A stretch of DNA of 64,000 bases from Hydractinia symbiolongicarpus (taxonomy: Eukaryota; Cnidaria; Hydrozoa; Anthoathecata; Hydractiniidae): contig NC_079883.1 in the NCBI RefSeq assembly GCF_029227915.1, forward strand, positions 30,444,001-30,508,000. The letters run 5' to 3'. The notes beneath the pieces were generated by a model, which saw nothing but the letters and a program-made list of their open reading frames with translations, did no database searches and was not told where the DNA came from. This document shows positions 21,840-32,712 of the stretch, piece after piece. Position numbers and translations under genes: made by a program. Each line of letters begins with the position of its first letter. Position 1 is the stretch's first letter.

Positions 21840-24276
21840 CGTTCGGGAAATGAGTTTACTTCCTGGGTACTTTCTTTGTATACTTTTGACTATACGGGCC
21901 AAGCCCGGGATTTACGGGAAATCGCGGGTTTTCGTTTGCCGGCGATTAAACTTCTTTTATTCAGCGTCTCATCAAAAATGAAAACATTTTTGAAAACTAC
22001 AAGTCTTATGCGTTTTAGTGGTGAAAAAATAATTTAAAAAATCGTTCCGGAAATGAGTTTACTCACAGGGTACTTTCTTTGTATACATTCGACTATACGG
22101 GCCAAGCCCGGGATTTACGGCAAATCGCGGGATTTCGTTTGCCGGCGATTAAACCTCTTTCATTAAGCGTCTCATCAAAAATGAAAACATTTTTGAAAAC
22201 TGCAAGTGTCATGCGTTTTAGTGGTGAAAAAATAATTTAAGAAATCGTTTTGGAAATGAGTTTACTCACAGGGTACTTTCTTTGTATACATTCGACTATA
22301 CGGGCCAAGCCCGGGATTTACGGGAAATCGCGGGTTTTCGTTTGCCGGCGATTAAACCTCTTTCATTAAGCGTCTCATCGAAAATGAAAACATTTTTGAA
22401 AACTACAAGTCTCATGCGTTTTAGTGGTAAAAAAAAAAATTAAAAAAATCGTTCGGGAAATGAGTTTACTCCCTGGATACTTTCTTTGTATACTTTTGAC
22501 TATACGGGCCGAGTCCGGGATTTACGGGAAATCGCAGGTTTTCGTTTGCCGGCGATTAAACTTCTTTTATTCAGCGTCTCATCAAAAATGAAAACATTTT
22601 TGAAAACTACAAGTCTCATGCGTTTTAGTGGTAAAAAAAAAAATTAAAAAAATCGTTCGGGAAATGAGTTTACTCCCTGGATACTTTCTTTGTATACTTT
22701 TGACTATACGGGCCGAGTCCGGGATTTACGGGAAATCGCAGGTTTTCGTTTGCCGGCGATTAAACTTCTTTTATTCAGCGTCTCATCAAAAATGAAAACA
22801 TTTTTGAAAACTACAAGTCTTATGCGTTTTAGTGGTGAAAAAATAATTTAAAAAATCGTTCCGGAAATGAGTTTACTCACAGGGTACTTTCTTTGTATAC
22901 ATTCGACTATACGGGCCAAGCCCGGGATTTACGGGAAATCGCGGGTTTTCGTTTGCCGGCGATTAAACCTCTTTCATTAAGCGTCTCATCAAAAATGAAA
23001 ACATTTTTGAAAACTACAAGTCTTATGCGTTTTAGTGGTGAAAAAATAATTTAAAAAATCGTTTTGGAAATGAGTTTACTCACAGGGTACTTTCTTTGTA
23101 CACATTGGACTATACGGGCCAAGCCCGGGATTTACGGGAAATCGCGGGATTTCGTTTGCCGGCGATTAAAACTCTTTCATTAAGCGTCTCATCAAAAATG
23201 AAAACATTTTTGAAAACTGCAAGTCTCATGCGTTTTAGTGGTAAAATAAAATTTAAAAAATCGTTCGGGAAATGAGTTCACTCCCTGGGTACTTTCTTAG
23301 TGTACATTCGACTATACGGGCCAAGCCCGGGATTTACGGCAAATCGCGGGATTTCGTTTGCCGGCGATTAAACACCTTTCATTAAGCGTCTCATCAAAAA
23401 TGAAAACATTTTTGAAAACTGCAAGTGTCATGCGTTTTAGTGGTGAAAAGATAATTTAAAAAATCGTTTTGGAAATGAGTTTACTCACAGGGTACTTTCT
23501 TTGTATACATTCGACTATACGGGCCAAGCCCGGGATTTACGGGAAATCGCGGGTTTTCGTTTGCCGGCGATTAAACCTCTTTCATTAAGCGTCTCATCGA
23601 AAATGAAAACATTTTTGAAAACTACAAGTCTCATGCGTTTTAGTGGTAAAAAAAAAAATTAAAAAATCGTTCGGGAAATGAGTTTACACCCTGGGTACTT
23701 TCTTTGTATACTTTTGACTATACGGGCCGAGTCCGGGATTTACGGGAAATCGCAGGTTTTCGTTTGCCGGCGATTAAACTTCTTTTATTCAGCGTCTCAT
23801 CAAAAATGAAAGCATTTTTGAAAACTACAAGTCTCATGCGTTTTAGTGGTGAAAAAATAATTTAAAAAATCGTTCGGGAAATGAGTTTACTCCCTGGGTA
23901 CTTTCTTTGTATACTTTTGACTATACGGGCCGAGTCCGGGATTTACGGGAAATCGCAGGTTTTCGTTTGCCGGCGATTAAACTTCTTTTATTCAGCGTCT
24001 CATCAAAAATGAAAACATTTTTGAAAACTACAAGTCTCATGCGTTTTAGTGGTGAAAAAATAAATTAAAAAATCGTTCGGGAAATGAGTTTACTTCCTGG
24101 GTACTTTCTTTGTATACTTTTGACTATACGGGCCAAGCCCGGGATTTACGGGAAATCGCGGGTTTTCGTTTGCCGGCGATTAAACTTCTTTTATTCAGCG
24201 TCTCATCAAAAATGAAAACATTTTTGAAAACTACAAGTCTCATGCGTTTTAGTGGTGAAAAAATAAATTAAAAAAT
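21840..24276 (+). repeat. Twelve mixed family 1 monomers
   Basis: The order is U, a V/X hybrid (22043-22245), Y with TTAAGAAATCG, Z, Z, V, a W/B hybrid, X-like, Y, two monomers with GCAGG, and U. The V/X hybrid has a V head (TTCCGG, CTCACAGGG) and an X body (CGGCAAATC, ACTGCAAGTGTC), so W is missing and V and X are fused. No gene is seen. Confidence 0.82.
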
Positions 24277-25493
24277 CGTTCGGGAAATGAGTTTACTTCC
24301 TGGGTACTTTCTTTGTATACTTTTGACTATACGGGCCAAGCCCGGGATTTACGGGAAATCGCGGGTTTTCGTTTGCCGGCGATTAAACTTCTTTTATTCA
24401 GCGTCTCATCAAAAATGAAAACATTTTTGAAAACTACAAGTCTCATGCGTTTTAGTGGTAAAAAAAAATTTAAAAATCGTTCGGGAAATGAGTTTACTCC
24501 CTGGGTACTTTCTTTGTATACATTCGACTATACGGGCCAAGCCCGGGATTTACGGGAAATCGCGGGTTTTCGTTTGCCGGCGATTAAAACTCTTTCATTA
24601 AGCGTCTCATCGAAAATGAAAACATTTTTTAAAACTACAAGTCTCATGCGTTTTAGTGGTAAAAAAAAAAAATTAAAAAAATCGTTCGGGAAATGAGTTT
24701 ACTCCCTGGATACTTTCTTTGTATACATTTGACTATACGGGCCGAGTCCGGGATTTACGGGAAATCGCAGGTTTTCGTTTGCCGGCGATTAAACTTCTTT
24801 TATTCAGCGTCTCATCAAAAATGAAAACATTTTTGAAAACTACAAGTCTCATGCGTTTTAGTGGTGAAAAAATAAATTAAAAAATCGTTCGGGAAATGAG
24901 TTTACTTCCTGGGTACTTTCTTTGTATACTTTTGACTATACGGGCCAAGCCCGGGATTTACGGGAAATCGCGGGTTTTCGTTTGCCGGCGATTAAACTTC
25001 TTTTATTCAGCGTCTCATCAAAAATGAAAACATTTTTGAAAACTACAAGTCTCATGCGTTTTAGTGGTAAAAAAAAATTTAAAAATCGTTCGGGAAATGA
25101 GTTTACTCCCTGGGTACTTTCTTTGTATACATTCGACTATACGGGCCAAGCCCGGGATTTACGGGAAATCGCGGGTTTTCGTTTGCCGGCGATTAAACCT
25201 CCTTCATTAAGCGTCTCATCGAAAATGAAAACATTTTTGAAAACTACAAGTCTCATGCGTTTTAGTGGTAAAAAAAAAAATTAAAAAAATCGTTCGGGAA
25301 ATGAGTTTACTCCCTGGATACTTTCTTTGTATACTTTTGACTATACGGGCCGAATCCGGGATTTACGGGAAATCGCAGGTTTTCGTTTGCCGGCGATTAA
25401 ACTTCTTTTATTCAGTGTCTCATCAAAAATGAAAACATTTTTAAAAACTACAAGTCTCATGCGTTTTAGTGGTGAAAAAATAAATTAAAAAAT
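24277..25493 (+). repeat. U-B-Z trimer HOR, 609 + 608 bp
   Basis: The U landmarks are at 24277, 24886 and 25494. The order is U, B (CATTCGAC, with a TAAAAATCG head lacking a base) and Z (CCCTGGATA). The first B ends in ACATTTTTTAAAAC and the second in the usual ACATTTTTGAAAAC. A third unit begins with U at 25494 and then changes. Confidence 0.9.
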
Positions 25494-26709
25494 CGTTCGG
25501 GAAATGAGTTTACTTCCTGGGTACTTTCTTTGTATACTTTTGACTATACGGGCCAAGCCCGGGATTTACGGGAAATCGCGGGTTTTCGTTTGCCGGCGAT
25601 TAAACTTCTTTTGTTCAGCGTCTCATCAAAAATGAAAACATTTTTAAAAACTACAAGTCTCATGCGTTTTAGTGGTGAAAAAATAATTTAAAAAATCGTT
25701 CGGGAAATGAGTTTACTCCCTGGGTACTTTCTTTGTATACTTTTGATTATGCGGGCCGAGTCCGGGGTTTACGGGAAATGGCGGGTTTTCGTTTGCCGGC
25801 GATTAAACTTCTTTTATTCAGCGTCTCATCAAAAATGAAAACATTTTTGAAAACTACAAGTCTCATGCGTTTTAGTGGTAAAAAAAAATTTTAAAAATCG
25901 TTCGGGAAATGAGTTTACTCCCTGGGTACTTTCTTTGTATACATTCGACTATACGGGCCAAACCCGGGATTTACGGGAAATCGCGGGATTTCGTTTGCCG
26001 GCGATTAAACCTCTTTCGTTGAGCGTCTTATCAAAAATGAAAACATTTTTAAAAACTACAAGTCTCATGCGTTTTAGTGGTGAAAAAATAATTTAAAAAA
26101 TCGTTCGGGAAATGAGTTTACTCCCTGGGTACTTTCTTTGTATACTTTTGACTATGCGGGCCGAGTCCGGGGTTTACGGGAAATCGCGGGTTTTCGTTTG
26201 CCGGCGATTAAACTTCTTTTATTAAGCGTCTCATCTAAAATGAAAACATTTTTGAAAACTACAAATCTCATGCGTTTTAGTGGTAAAAAAAATATTTAAA
26301 AAATCGTTCGGGAAATGAGTTTACTCCCTGGGTACTTTCTTTGTACACTTTTGACTATGCGGGCCGAGTCCGGTATTTACGGGAAATCGCAGGTTTTCGT
26401 TTGCCGGCGATTAAACTTCTTTTATTAAGCGTCTCATCAAAAATGAAAACATTTTTGAAAACTACAAGTCTCATGCGTTCTAGTGGTAAAAAAAAAATTT
26501 AAAAAATCGTTCGGGAAATGAGTTTACTCCCTGGGTACTTTCTTTGTATACTTTTGACTATACGGGCCGAGTCCGGGATTTACGGGAAATTGCAGGTTTT
26601 CTTTGCCGGCTATTAAACTTCTTTTATTCAGCGTCTCATCAAAAATGAAAACATTTTTGAAAACTACAAGTCTCATGCGTTTTAGTGGTGAAAGAATAAA
26701 TTAAAAAAT
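25494..26709 (+). repeat. Transition stretch with early S-K-L order
   Basis: After U come a G-like and a B-like monomer. Then follow S-like (26102, TCATCTAAAATG), K-like (26305, TTATTAAGCG) and L-like (26508) monomers, the order typical of Domain III. L here has TTTTCTTTGCCGGCTATT, with one base lost. This is the left edge of the family 2/3 part of the array. Confidence 0.75.
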
Positions 26710-26856
26710 CGTTCGGGAAATGAGTTTACTTCCTGGGTACTTTCTTTGTATACTTTGGACGGGACTTCTTTTATTCAGCGTCTCATCAAAAATGAAAACA
26801 TTTTTGAAAACTACAAGTCCCATGCGTTTTAGTGGTGAAAAAATAAATTAAAAAAT
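26710..26856 (+). repeat. Internally deleted monomer, 147 bp
   Basis: CGTT landmarks at 26710 and 26857 give 147 bp. The text passes from TATACTTTGGAC through GGGA to CTTCTTTTATTC. The G-tract cluster and GCCGGCG are gone (net loss 56 bp), while the dyad and A-run are kept. Confidence 0.93.
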
Positions 26857-27031
26857 CGTTCGGGAAATGAGTTTACTTCCTGGGTACTTTCTTTGTATAC
26901 TTTTGACTATACGGGCCAAGTCCGGGATTTACGGGAAAACTTCTTTTATTCAGCGTCTCATCAAGAATGAAAACATTTTTAAAATCTACAAGTCTCATGG
27001 GCTTTAGTGGTGAAATAATAATTTAAAAAAT
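26857..27031 (+). repeat. Internally deleted monomer, 175 bp
   Basis: Landmarks at 26857 and 27032 give 175 bp. ATTTACGGGAAAACTTC joins directly, so about 28 bp from ATCGCGGG to GCGATT are missing, including the GCCGGC palindrome. The join lies in a run of A shared by both flanks (GGGAAA and TTAAAC). Confidence 0.92.
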
Positions 27032-28044
27032 CGTTCGGGAAATGAGTTTACACCCTGGGTACTTTCTTTGTATACTTTTGACTATACGGGCCGAGTGCGG
27101 GATTTACGGGAAGTCGCGGGTTTTCGTTTGCCGGCGATTAAACTTCTTTTATTCAGCGTCTCATCAAAAATGAAAACATTTTTGAAAACTACAAGTCTCA
27201 TGCGTTTTAGTGGTGAAAAAATAATTTAAAAAATCGTTCGGGAAATGAGTTTACTCCATGGGTACTTTCTTTGTATACTTTTGACTATACGGGCCGAGTC
27301 CGGATTAACGGGAAGTCGCGGATTTTCGTTTGCCGGCGATTAAACTTCTTTTATTCAGCGTCTCATCAAAAATGAAAACATTTTTAAAAACTACAAGTCT
27401 CATGGGCTTTAGTGGTGAAATAATAATTTAAAAAATCGTTCGGGAAATGAGTTTACACCCTGGGTACTTTCTTTGCATACTTTTGACTATACGGGCCGAG
27501 TCCGGGATTTACGGGAAGTCGCGGGTTTTCGTTTGCCGGCGATTAAACTTCTTTTATTCAGCGTCTCTTCAAAAATGAAAACATTTTTAAAAACTACAAG
27601 TCTCATGGGCTTTAGTGGTGAAATAATAATTTAAAAAATCGTTCGGGAAGTGAGTTTAAACCCTGGGTACTTTCTTTGTATACTTTTGACTATACGAGCC
27701 GAGTCCGGGATTTACGGGAAATCGCTGGTTTTCGTTTGCCGGCGATTAAACTTCTTTTGTTCAGCGTCTGATCAAAAATGAAAACATTTTCAAAAACTGC
27801 AAGTCTCATGCGTTTTAGTGGTGAAAAAATAATTTAAAAAATCGTTCGGAAATGAGTTTACTCCCTGGGTGCTTTCTTTGTATACTTTTGACTATACGGG
27901 CCGAGTCCGGGATTTACGGGAAGTCGCGGGGTTTCGTTTGAGGGCGATTAAACTTCTTTTATTCAGCGTCTCATCAAAAATGAAAACATTTTTGAAAACT
28001 ACAAGTCTCATGCGTTTTAGTGGTGAAAAAATAATTTAAAAAAT

Positions 28045-28191
28045 CGTTCGGGAAATGAGTTTACTCCATGGGTACTTTCTTTGTATACTTTTGACGGGAC
28101 TTCTTTTATTCAGCGTCTCATCAAAAATGAAAACATTTTTGAAAACTACAAGTCTCATGCGTTTTAGTGGTGAAAAAATAAATTAAAAAAT
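28045..28191 (+). repeat. Internally deleted monomer, 147 bp
   Basis: Same deletion as at 26710, with the join TTTTGACGGGACTTC at 28090-28104. It is the sixth monomer of the first 1160-bp unit. Confidence 0.92.
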
Positions 28192-29204
28192 CGTTCGGGA
28201 AATGAGTTTACTTCCTGGGTACTTTCTTTGTATACTTTTGACTATACGGGCCGAGTCCGGGATTTACGGGAAGTCGCGGGTTTTCGTTTGCCGGCGATTA
28301 AACTTCTTTTATTCAGCGTCTCATCAAAAATGAAAACATTTTTAAAAACTACAAGTCTCATGCGTTTTAGTGGTGAAAAAATAATTTAAAAAATCGTTCG
28401 GGAAATGAGTTTACTCCATGGGTACTTTCTTTGTATACTTTTGACTATACGGGCCGAGTCCGGATTTACGGGAAGTCGCGGATTTTCGTTTGCCGGCGAT
28501 TAAACTTCTTTTATTCAGCGTCTCATCAAAAATGAAAACATTTTTAAAAACTACAAGTCTCATGGGCTTTAGTGGTGAAATAATAATTTAAAAAATCGTT
28601 CGGGAAATGAGTTTACACCCTGGGTACTTTCTTTGTATACTTTTGACTATACGGGCTGAGTCCGGGATTTACGGGAAGTCGCGGGTTTTCGTTTGCCGGC
28701 GATTAAACTTCTTTTATTCAGCGTCTCTTCAAAAATGAAAACATTTTTAAAAACTACAATTCTCATGGGCTTTAGTGGTGAAATAATAATTTAAATAATC
28801 GTTCGGGAAGTGAGTTTAAACCCTGGGTACTTTCTTTGTATACTTTTGACTATACGAGCCGAGTCCGGGATTTACGGGAAATCGCTGGTTTTCGTTTGCC
28901 GGCGATTAAACTTCTTTTGTTCAGCGTCTGATCAAAAATGAAAACATTTTCAAAAACTGCAAGTCTCATGCGTTTTAGTGGTGAAAAAATAATTTAAAAA
29001 ATCGTTCGCAAATGAGTTTACTCCCTGGGTACTTTCTTTGTATACTTTTGACTATACGGGCCGAGTCCGGGATTTACGGGAAGTCGCGGGGTTTCGTTTG
29101 AGGGCGATTAAACTTCTTTTATTCAGCGTCTCATCAAAAATGAAAACATTTTTGAAAACTACAAGTCTCATGCGTTTTAGTGGTGAAAAAATAATTTAAA
29201 AAAT

Positions 29205-29350
29205 CGTTCGGGAAATGAGTTTACTCCATGGGTACTTTCTTTGTATACTTTTGACGGGACTTCTTTTATTCAGCGTCTCATCAAAAATGAAAACATTTTG
29301 AAAACTACAAGTCTCATGCGTTTTAGTGGTGAAAAAATAAATTAAAAAAT
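29205..29350 (+). repeat. Internally deleted monomer, 146 bp
   Basis: Same 56-bp loss as at 28045, plus one T lost in the dyad (ACATTTTGAAAAC). It is the last monomer of the second 1160-bp unit. Confidence 0.92.
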
Positions 29351-30887
29351 CGTTCGGGAAATGAGTTTACTTCCTGGGTACTTTCTTTGTATACTTTTGA
29401 CTATACGGGCCAAGTCCGGGATTTACGGGAAGTCGCGGGTTTTCGTTTGCCGGCGATTAAACTTCTTTTATTCAGCGTCTCTTCAAAAATGAAAACATTT
29501 TTAAAAACTACAAGTCTCATGGGCTTTAGTGGTGAAATAATAATTTAAATAATCGTTCGGGAAGTAAGTTTAAACCCTGGGTACTTTCTTTGTATACTTT
29601 TGACTATACGAGCCGAGTCCGGGATTTACGGGAAATCGCTGGTTTTCGTTTGCCGGCGATTAAACTTCTTTTGTTCAGCGTCTGATCAAAAATGAAAACA
29701 TTTTCAAAAACTGCAAGTCTCATGCGTTTTAGTGGTGAAAAAATAATTTAAAAAATCGTTCGGAAATGAGTTTACTCCCTGGGTACTTTCTTTGTATACT
29801 TTTGACTATACGGGCCGAGTCCGGGATTTACGGGAAGTCGCGGGGTTTCGTTTGAGGGCGATTAAACTTCTTTTATTCAGCGTCTCATCAAAAATGAAAA
29901 CATTTTTGAAAACTACAAGTCTCATGCGTTTTAGTGGTGAAAAAATAATTTAAAAAATCGTTCGGGAAATGAGTTTACTCCATGGGTACTTTCTTTGTAT
30001 ACTTTTGACGGGACTTCTTTTGTTCAGCGTCTCATCAAAAATGAAAACATTTTGAAAACTACAAGTCTCATGCGTTTTAGTGGTGAAAAAATAAATTAAA
30101 AAATCGTTCGGGAAATGAGTTTACTTCCTGGGTACTTTCTTTGTATACTTTTGACTATACGGGCCAAGTCCGGGATTTACGGGAAAACTTCTTTTATTCA
30201 GCGTCTCATCAAGAATGAAAACATTTTTAAAAACTACAAGTCTCATGGGCTTTAGTGGTGAAATAATAATTTAAAAAATCGTTCGGGAAATGAGTTTACA
30301 CCCTGGGTACTTTCTTTGTATACTTTTGACTATACGGGCCGAGTCCGGGATTTACGGGAAGTCGCGGGTTTTCGTTTGCCGGCGATTAAACTTCTTTTAT
30401 TCAGCGTCTCATCAAAAATGAAAACATTTTTGAAAACTACAAGTCTCATGCGTTTTAGTGGTGAAAAAAATATTTAAAAAATCGTTCGGGAAATGAGTTT
30501 ACTCCATGGGTACTTTCTTTGTATACTTTTGACTATACAGGCCGAGTCCGGATTTACGGGAAGTCGCGGATTTTCGTTTGCCGGCGATTAAACTTCTTTT
30601 ATTCAGCGTCTCATCAAAAATGAAAACATTTTTAAAAACTACAAGTGTCATGGGCTTTAGTGGTGAAATAATAATTTAAAAAATCGTTCGGGAAGTGAGT
30701 TTAAACCCTGGGTACTTTCTTTGTATACTTTTGACTATACGAGCCGAGTCCGGGATTTACGGGAAATCGCTGGTTTTCGTTTGCCGGCGATTAAACTTCT
30801 TTTGTTCAGCGTCTGATCAAAAATGAAAACATTTTCAAAAACTGCAAGTCTCATGCGTTTTAGTGGTGAAAGAAAAATTTAAAAAAT
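29351..30887 (+). repeat. Third, rearranged pass of the deleted-monomer HOR
   Basis: The monomers are M/I-like, J (GAAGTAAGTTTAAACCC), E, a 146-bp deleted copy (29959-30104), a 175-bp deleted copy (30105-30279), I, H and J. The joins GACGGGAC at 29253 and 30007 are only 754 bp apart, so two monomers are missing relative to the 1160-bp unit. The 146 + 175 pair repeats the 147 + 175 pair at 26710-27031. Confidence 0.88.
29959..30279 (+). repeat. Adjacent deleted monomers of 146 and 175 bp
   Basis: Landmarks are at 29959, 30105 and 30280. The first copy shares the single T loss in the dyad with 29205-29350. The second has the same 28-bp loss as 26857-27031 and the same private AAGAATGAAAAC. The two pairs therefore descend from one ancestral pair. 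Confidence 0.92.
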
Positions 30888-32712
30888 CGTTCGGGAAATA
30901 AGTTTATTCCCTGGGTACTTTCCTTGTATACATTCGACTATACGGGCCAAGCCCGGGATTTACGGGAAATCGCGGGATTTCGTTTGCCGGCGATTAAATC
31001 TCTTTCATTAAGCGTCTCGTCAAAAATGAAAACATTTTTAAAAACTACAAGTCTCATGCGTTTTAGTGGTAAAAAAAAAAATTAAAAAATCGTTCGGGAA
31101 ATGAGTTTACACCCTGGGTACTTTCTTTGTATACTTTTGACTATACGGGCCTAGTCCGGGATTTACGGGAAATCGCAGGTTTTCGTTTGCCGGCGATTAA
31201 ACTTCTTTTATTCAGCGTCTCGTCAAAAATGAAATCATTTTTGAAAACTATAAGTCTCATGCGTTTTAGTGGTGAAAAAATAATTTAAAAAATCGTTCGG
31301 GAAATGAGTTTACTCCCTGGGTACTTTCTTTGTATACTTTTGACTATGTGGGCCGAGTCCGGGGTTTACGGGAAATGGCGGGTTTTCGTTTGCCGGCGAT
31401 TAAACCTCTTTCATTAAGCGTCTCATCAAAAATGAAAACATTTTTGAAAACTGCAAGTCTCATGCGTTTTAGTGGTGAAAAGATAATTTAAAAAATCGTT
31501 TTGGAAATAAGTTTACTCACAGGGTACTTTCTTTGTATACATTCGACTATACGGGCCAAGACTGGATTTACGGGAAATCGCGGGTTTTCGTTTGCCGGCG
31601 ATTAAACCACTTTTATTCAGCGTCTCATCAAAAATGAAAACATTTTTGAAAACTACAAGTCTCATGCGTTTTAGTGGTAAAAAAAAAATTTAAAAAATCT
31701 TTCGGGAAATGAGTTTACTCCCTGGGTACTTTCTTAGTATACATTCGACTATACGGGCCAAGCCCGGGATTTACGGCAAATCGCGGGATTTCGTTTGCCG
31801 GCGATTAAACCTCTTTCATTAAGCGTCTCATCAAAAATGAAAACATTTTTAAAAACTACAAGTCTCATGCGTTTTAGTGGTGAAAAAATAATTTAAAAAA
31901 TCGTTCGGGAAATGAGTTTACCCCCTGGGTACTTTCTTTGTATACTTTTGACTATGCAGGCCGAGTCTGGGGTTTACGGGAAATCGCGAGTTTTTGTTTG
32001 CCGGCAATTAAACTTCTTTTATTAAGCGTCTCATCTAAAATGAAAACATTTTTGAAAACTACAAGTCTCATGCGTTTTAGTGGTAAAAAAAAAATTTAAA
32101 AAATCGTTCGGGAAATGAGTTTACTCCCTGGGTACTTTCTTTGTATACTTTTGACTATGCGGGCCGAGACCGGGATTTACGGAAATCGCAGGTTTTCGTT
32201 TGCCGGCGATTAAACTTCTTTTATTAAGCGTCTCATCAAAAATGAAAACATTTTAGAAAACTACAAGTCTCATGGGTTTTAGTGGTAAAAAAAAAAATTA
32301 AAAAATCGTTCGGGAAATGAGTGTACTCCCTGGGTACTTTCTTTGTATACTTTTGACTATACGGGCCGAGTCCGGGATTTACGGGAAATCGCAGGTTTTC
32401 GTTTGCCGGCGATTATAATTCTTTTATTCAGCGTCTCATCAAAAATGAAAACATTTTTGAAAACTAAAAGTCTCATGCGTTTTAGTGGTGAAAAAATAAA
32501 TTAAAAAATCGTTCGGGAAATGAGTTTACTTCCTGGGTACTTTCTTTGTATACTTTTGACTATACGGGCCAAGTCCCGGATTTACGGGAAATCGCAGGTT
32601 TTCGTTTGCCGGCGATTAAACTTCTTTTATTCAGCGTCTCATCAAAAATGAAAACATTTTTAAAAACTACAAGTCTCGTGGGCTTTAGTGGTGAAATAAT
32701 AATTTAAAAAAT
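30888..32712 (+). repeat. Family 3 cassette N-O-G'-Q-R-S-K-L-M, 9 monomers
   Basis: This is the most complete cassette and 1825 bp long. It runs N (GAAATAAGTTTATTCC), O (dyad with GAAATCATTT), G' (ATGTGGGCC variant), Q (CCAAGACTGG), R (CTTAGTATAC, CGGCAAATC), S (GCAGGCCGAG), K (GCCGAGACCGGG), L (GATTATAATT) and M (AAGTCCCGG). It sits within family 2 sequence, 8-10 kb away from the other cassettes of Domain III. Confidence 0.88.

Larger units (their letters stand above)
1..26101 (+). repeat. Domain I: family 1 monomers with the U-V-W-X-Y-Z core
   Basis: The monomers here carry family 1 words such as acttcctggg/aagcccggg (U), taggcg (V), gtacacatt (W), gttcactccc (X), tcgaaaatg (Y) and ccctggata (Z). 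The family 2 words (ctcatgggc, gagggcg, gtacgggaaatgcg) are absent. The core order U-V-W-X-Y-Z starts at 833, 3476, 5510, 9574, 10793 and 12012, and appears in shortened form at 6933, 8762, about 14692, 16109, about 19200, 20617 and 21840. Blocks of P, T, G, B and related types separate the core copies. The right boundary is a change of family content, not a sharp break. Confidence 0.85.
27032..29350 (+). repeat. Six-monomer HOR with a deleted monomer, 1160 + 1159 bp
   Basis: Each unit has five full monomers (I, H, I, J with TTTAAACCC, E) and ends with a 146-147-bp deleted monomer. The unit starts are at 27032 and 28192, and the deletion joins GACGGGAC are at 28093 and 29253, 1160 bp apart. 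Markers such as CGTCTCTTC recur at the same offset. The first monomer of unit two has ACTTCC in place of ACACCC. Confidence 0.92.

Noticed and set aside
26710-30279. Short monomers as assembly errors
   Set aside because: The same joins occur several times with shared private bases and sit within an ordered HOR, as expected of real inherited deletions. Read support could not be checked here.
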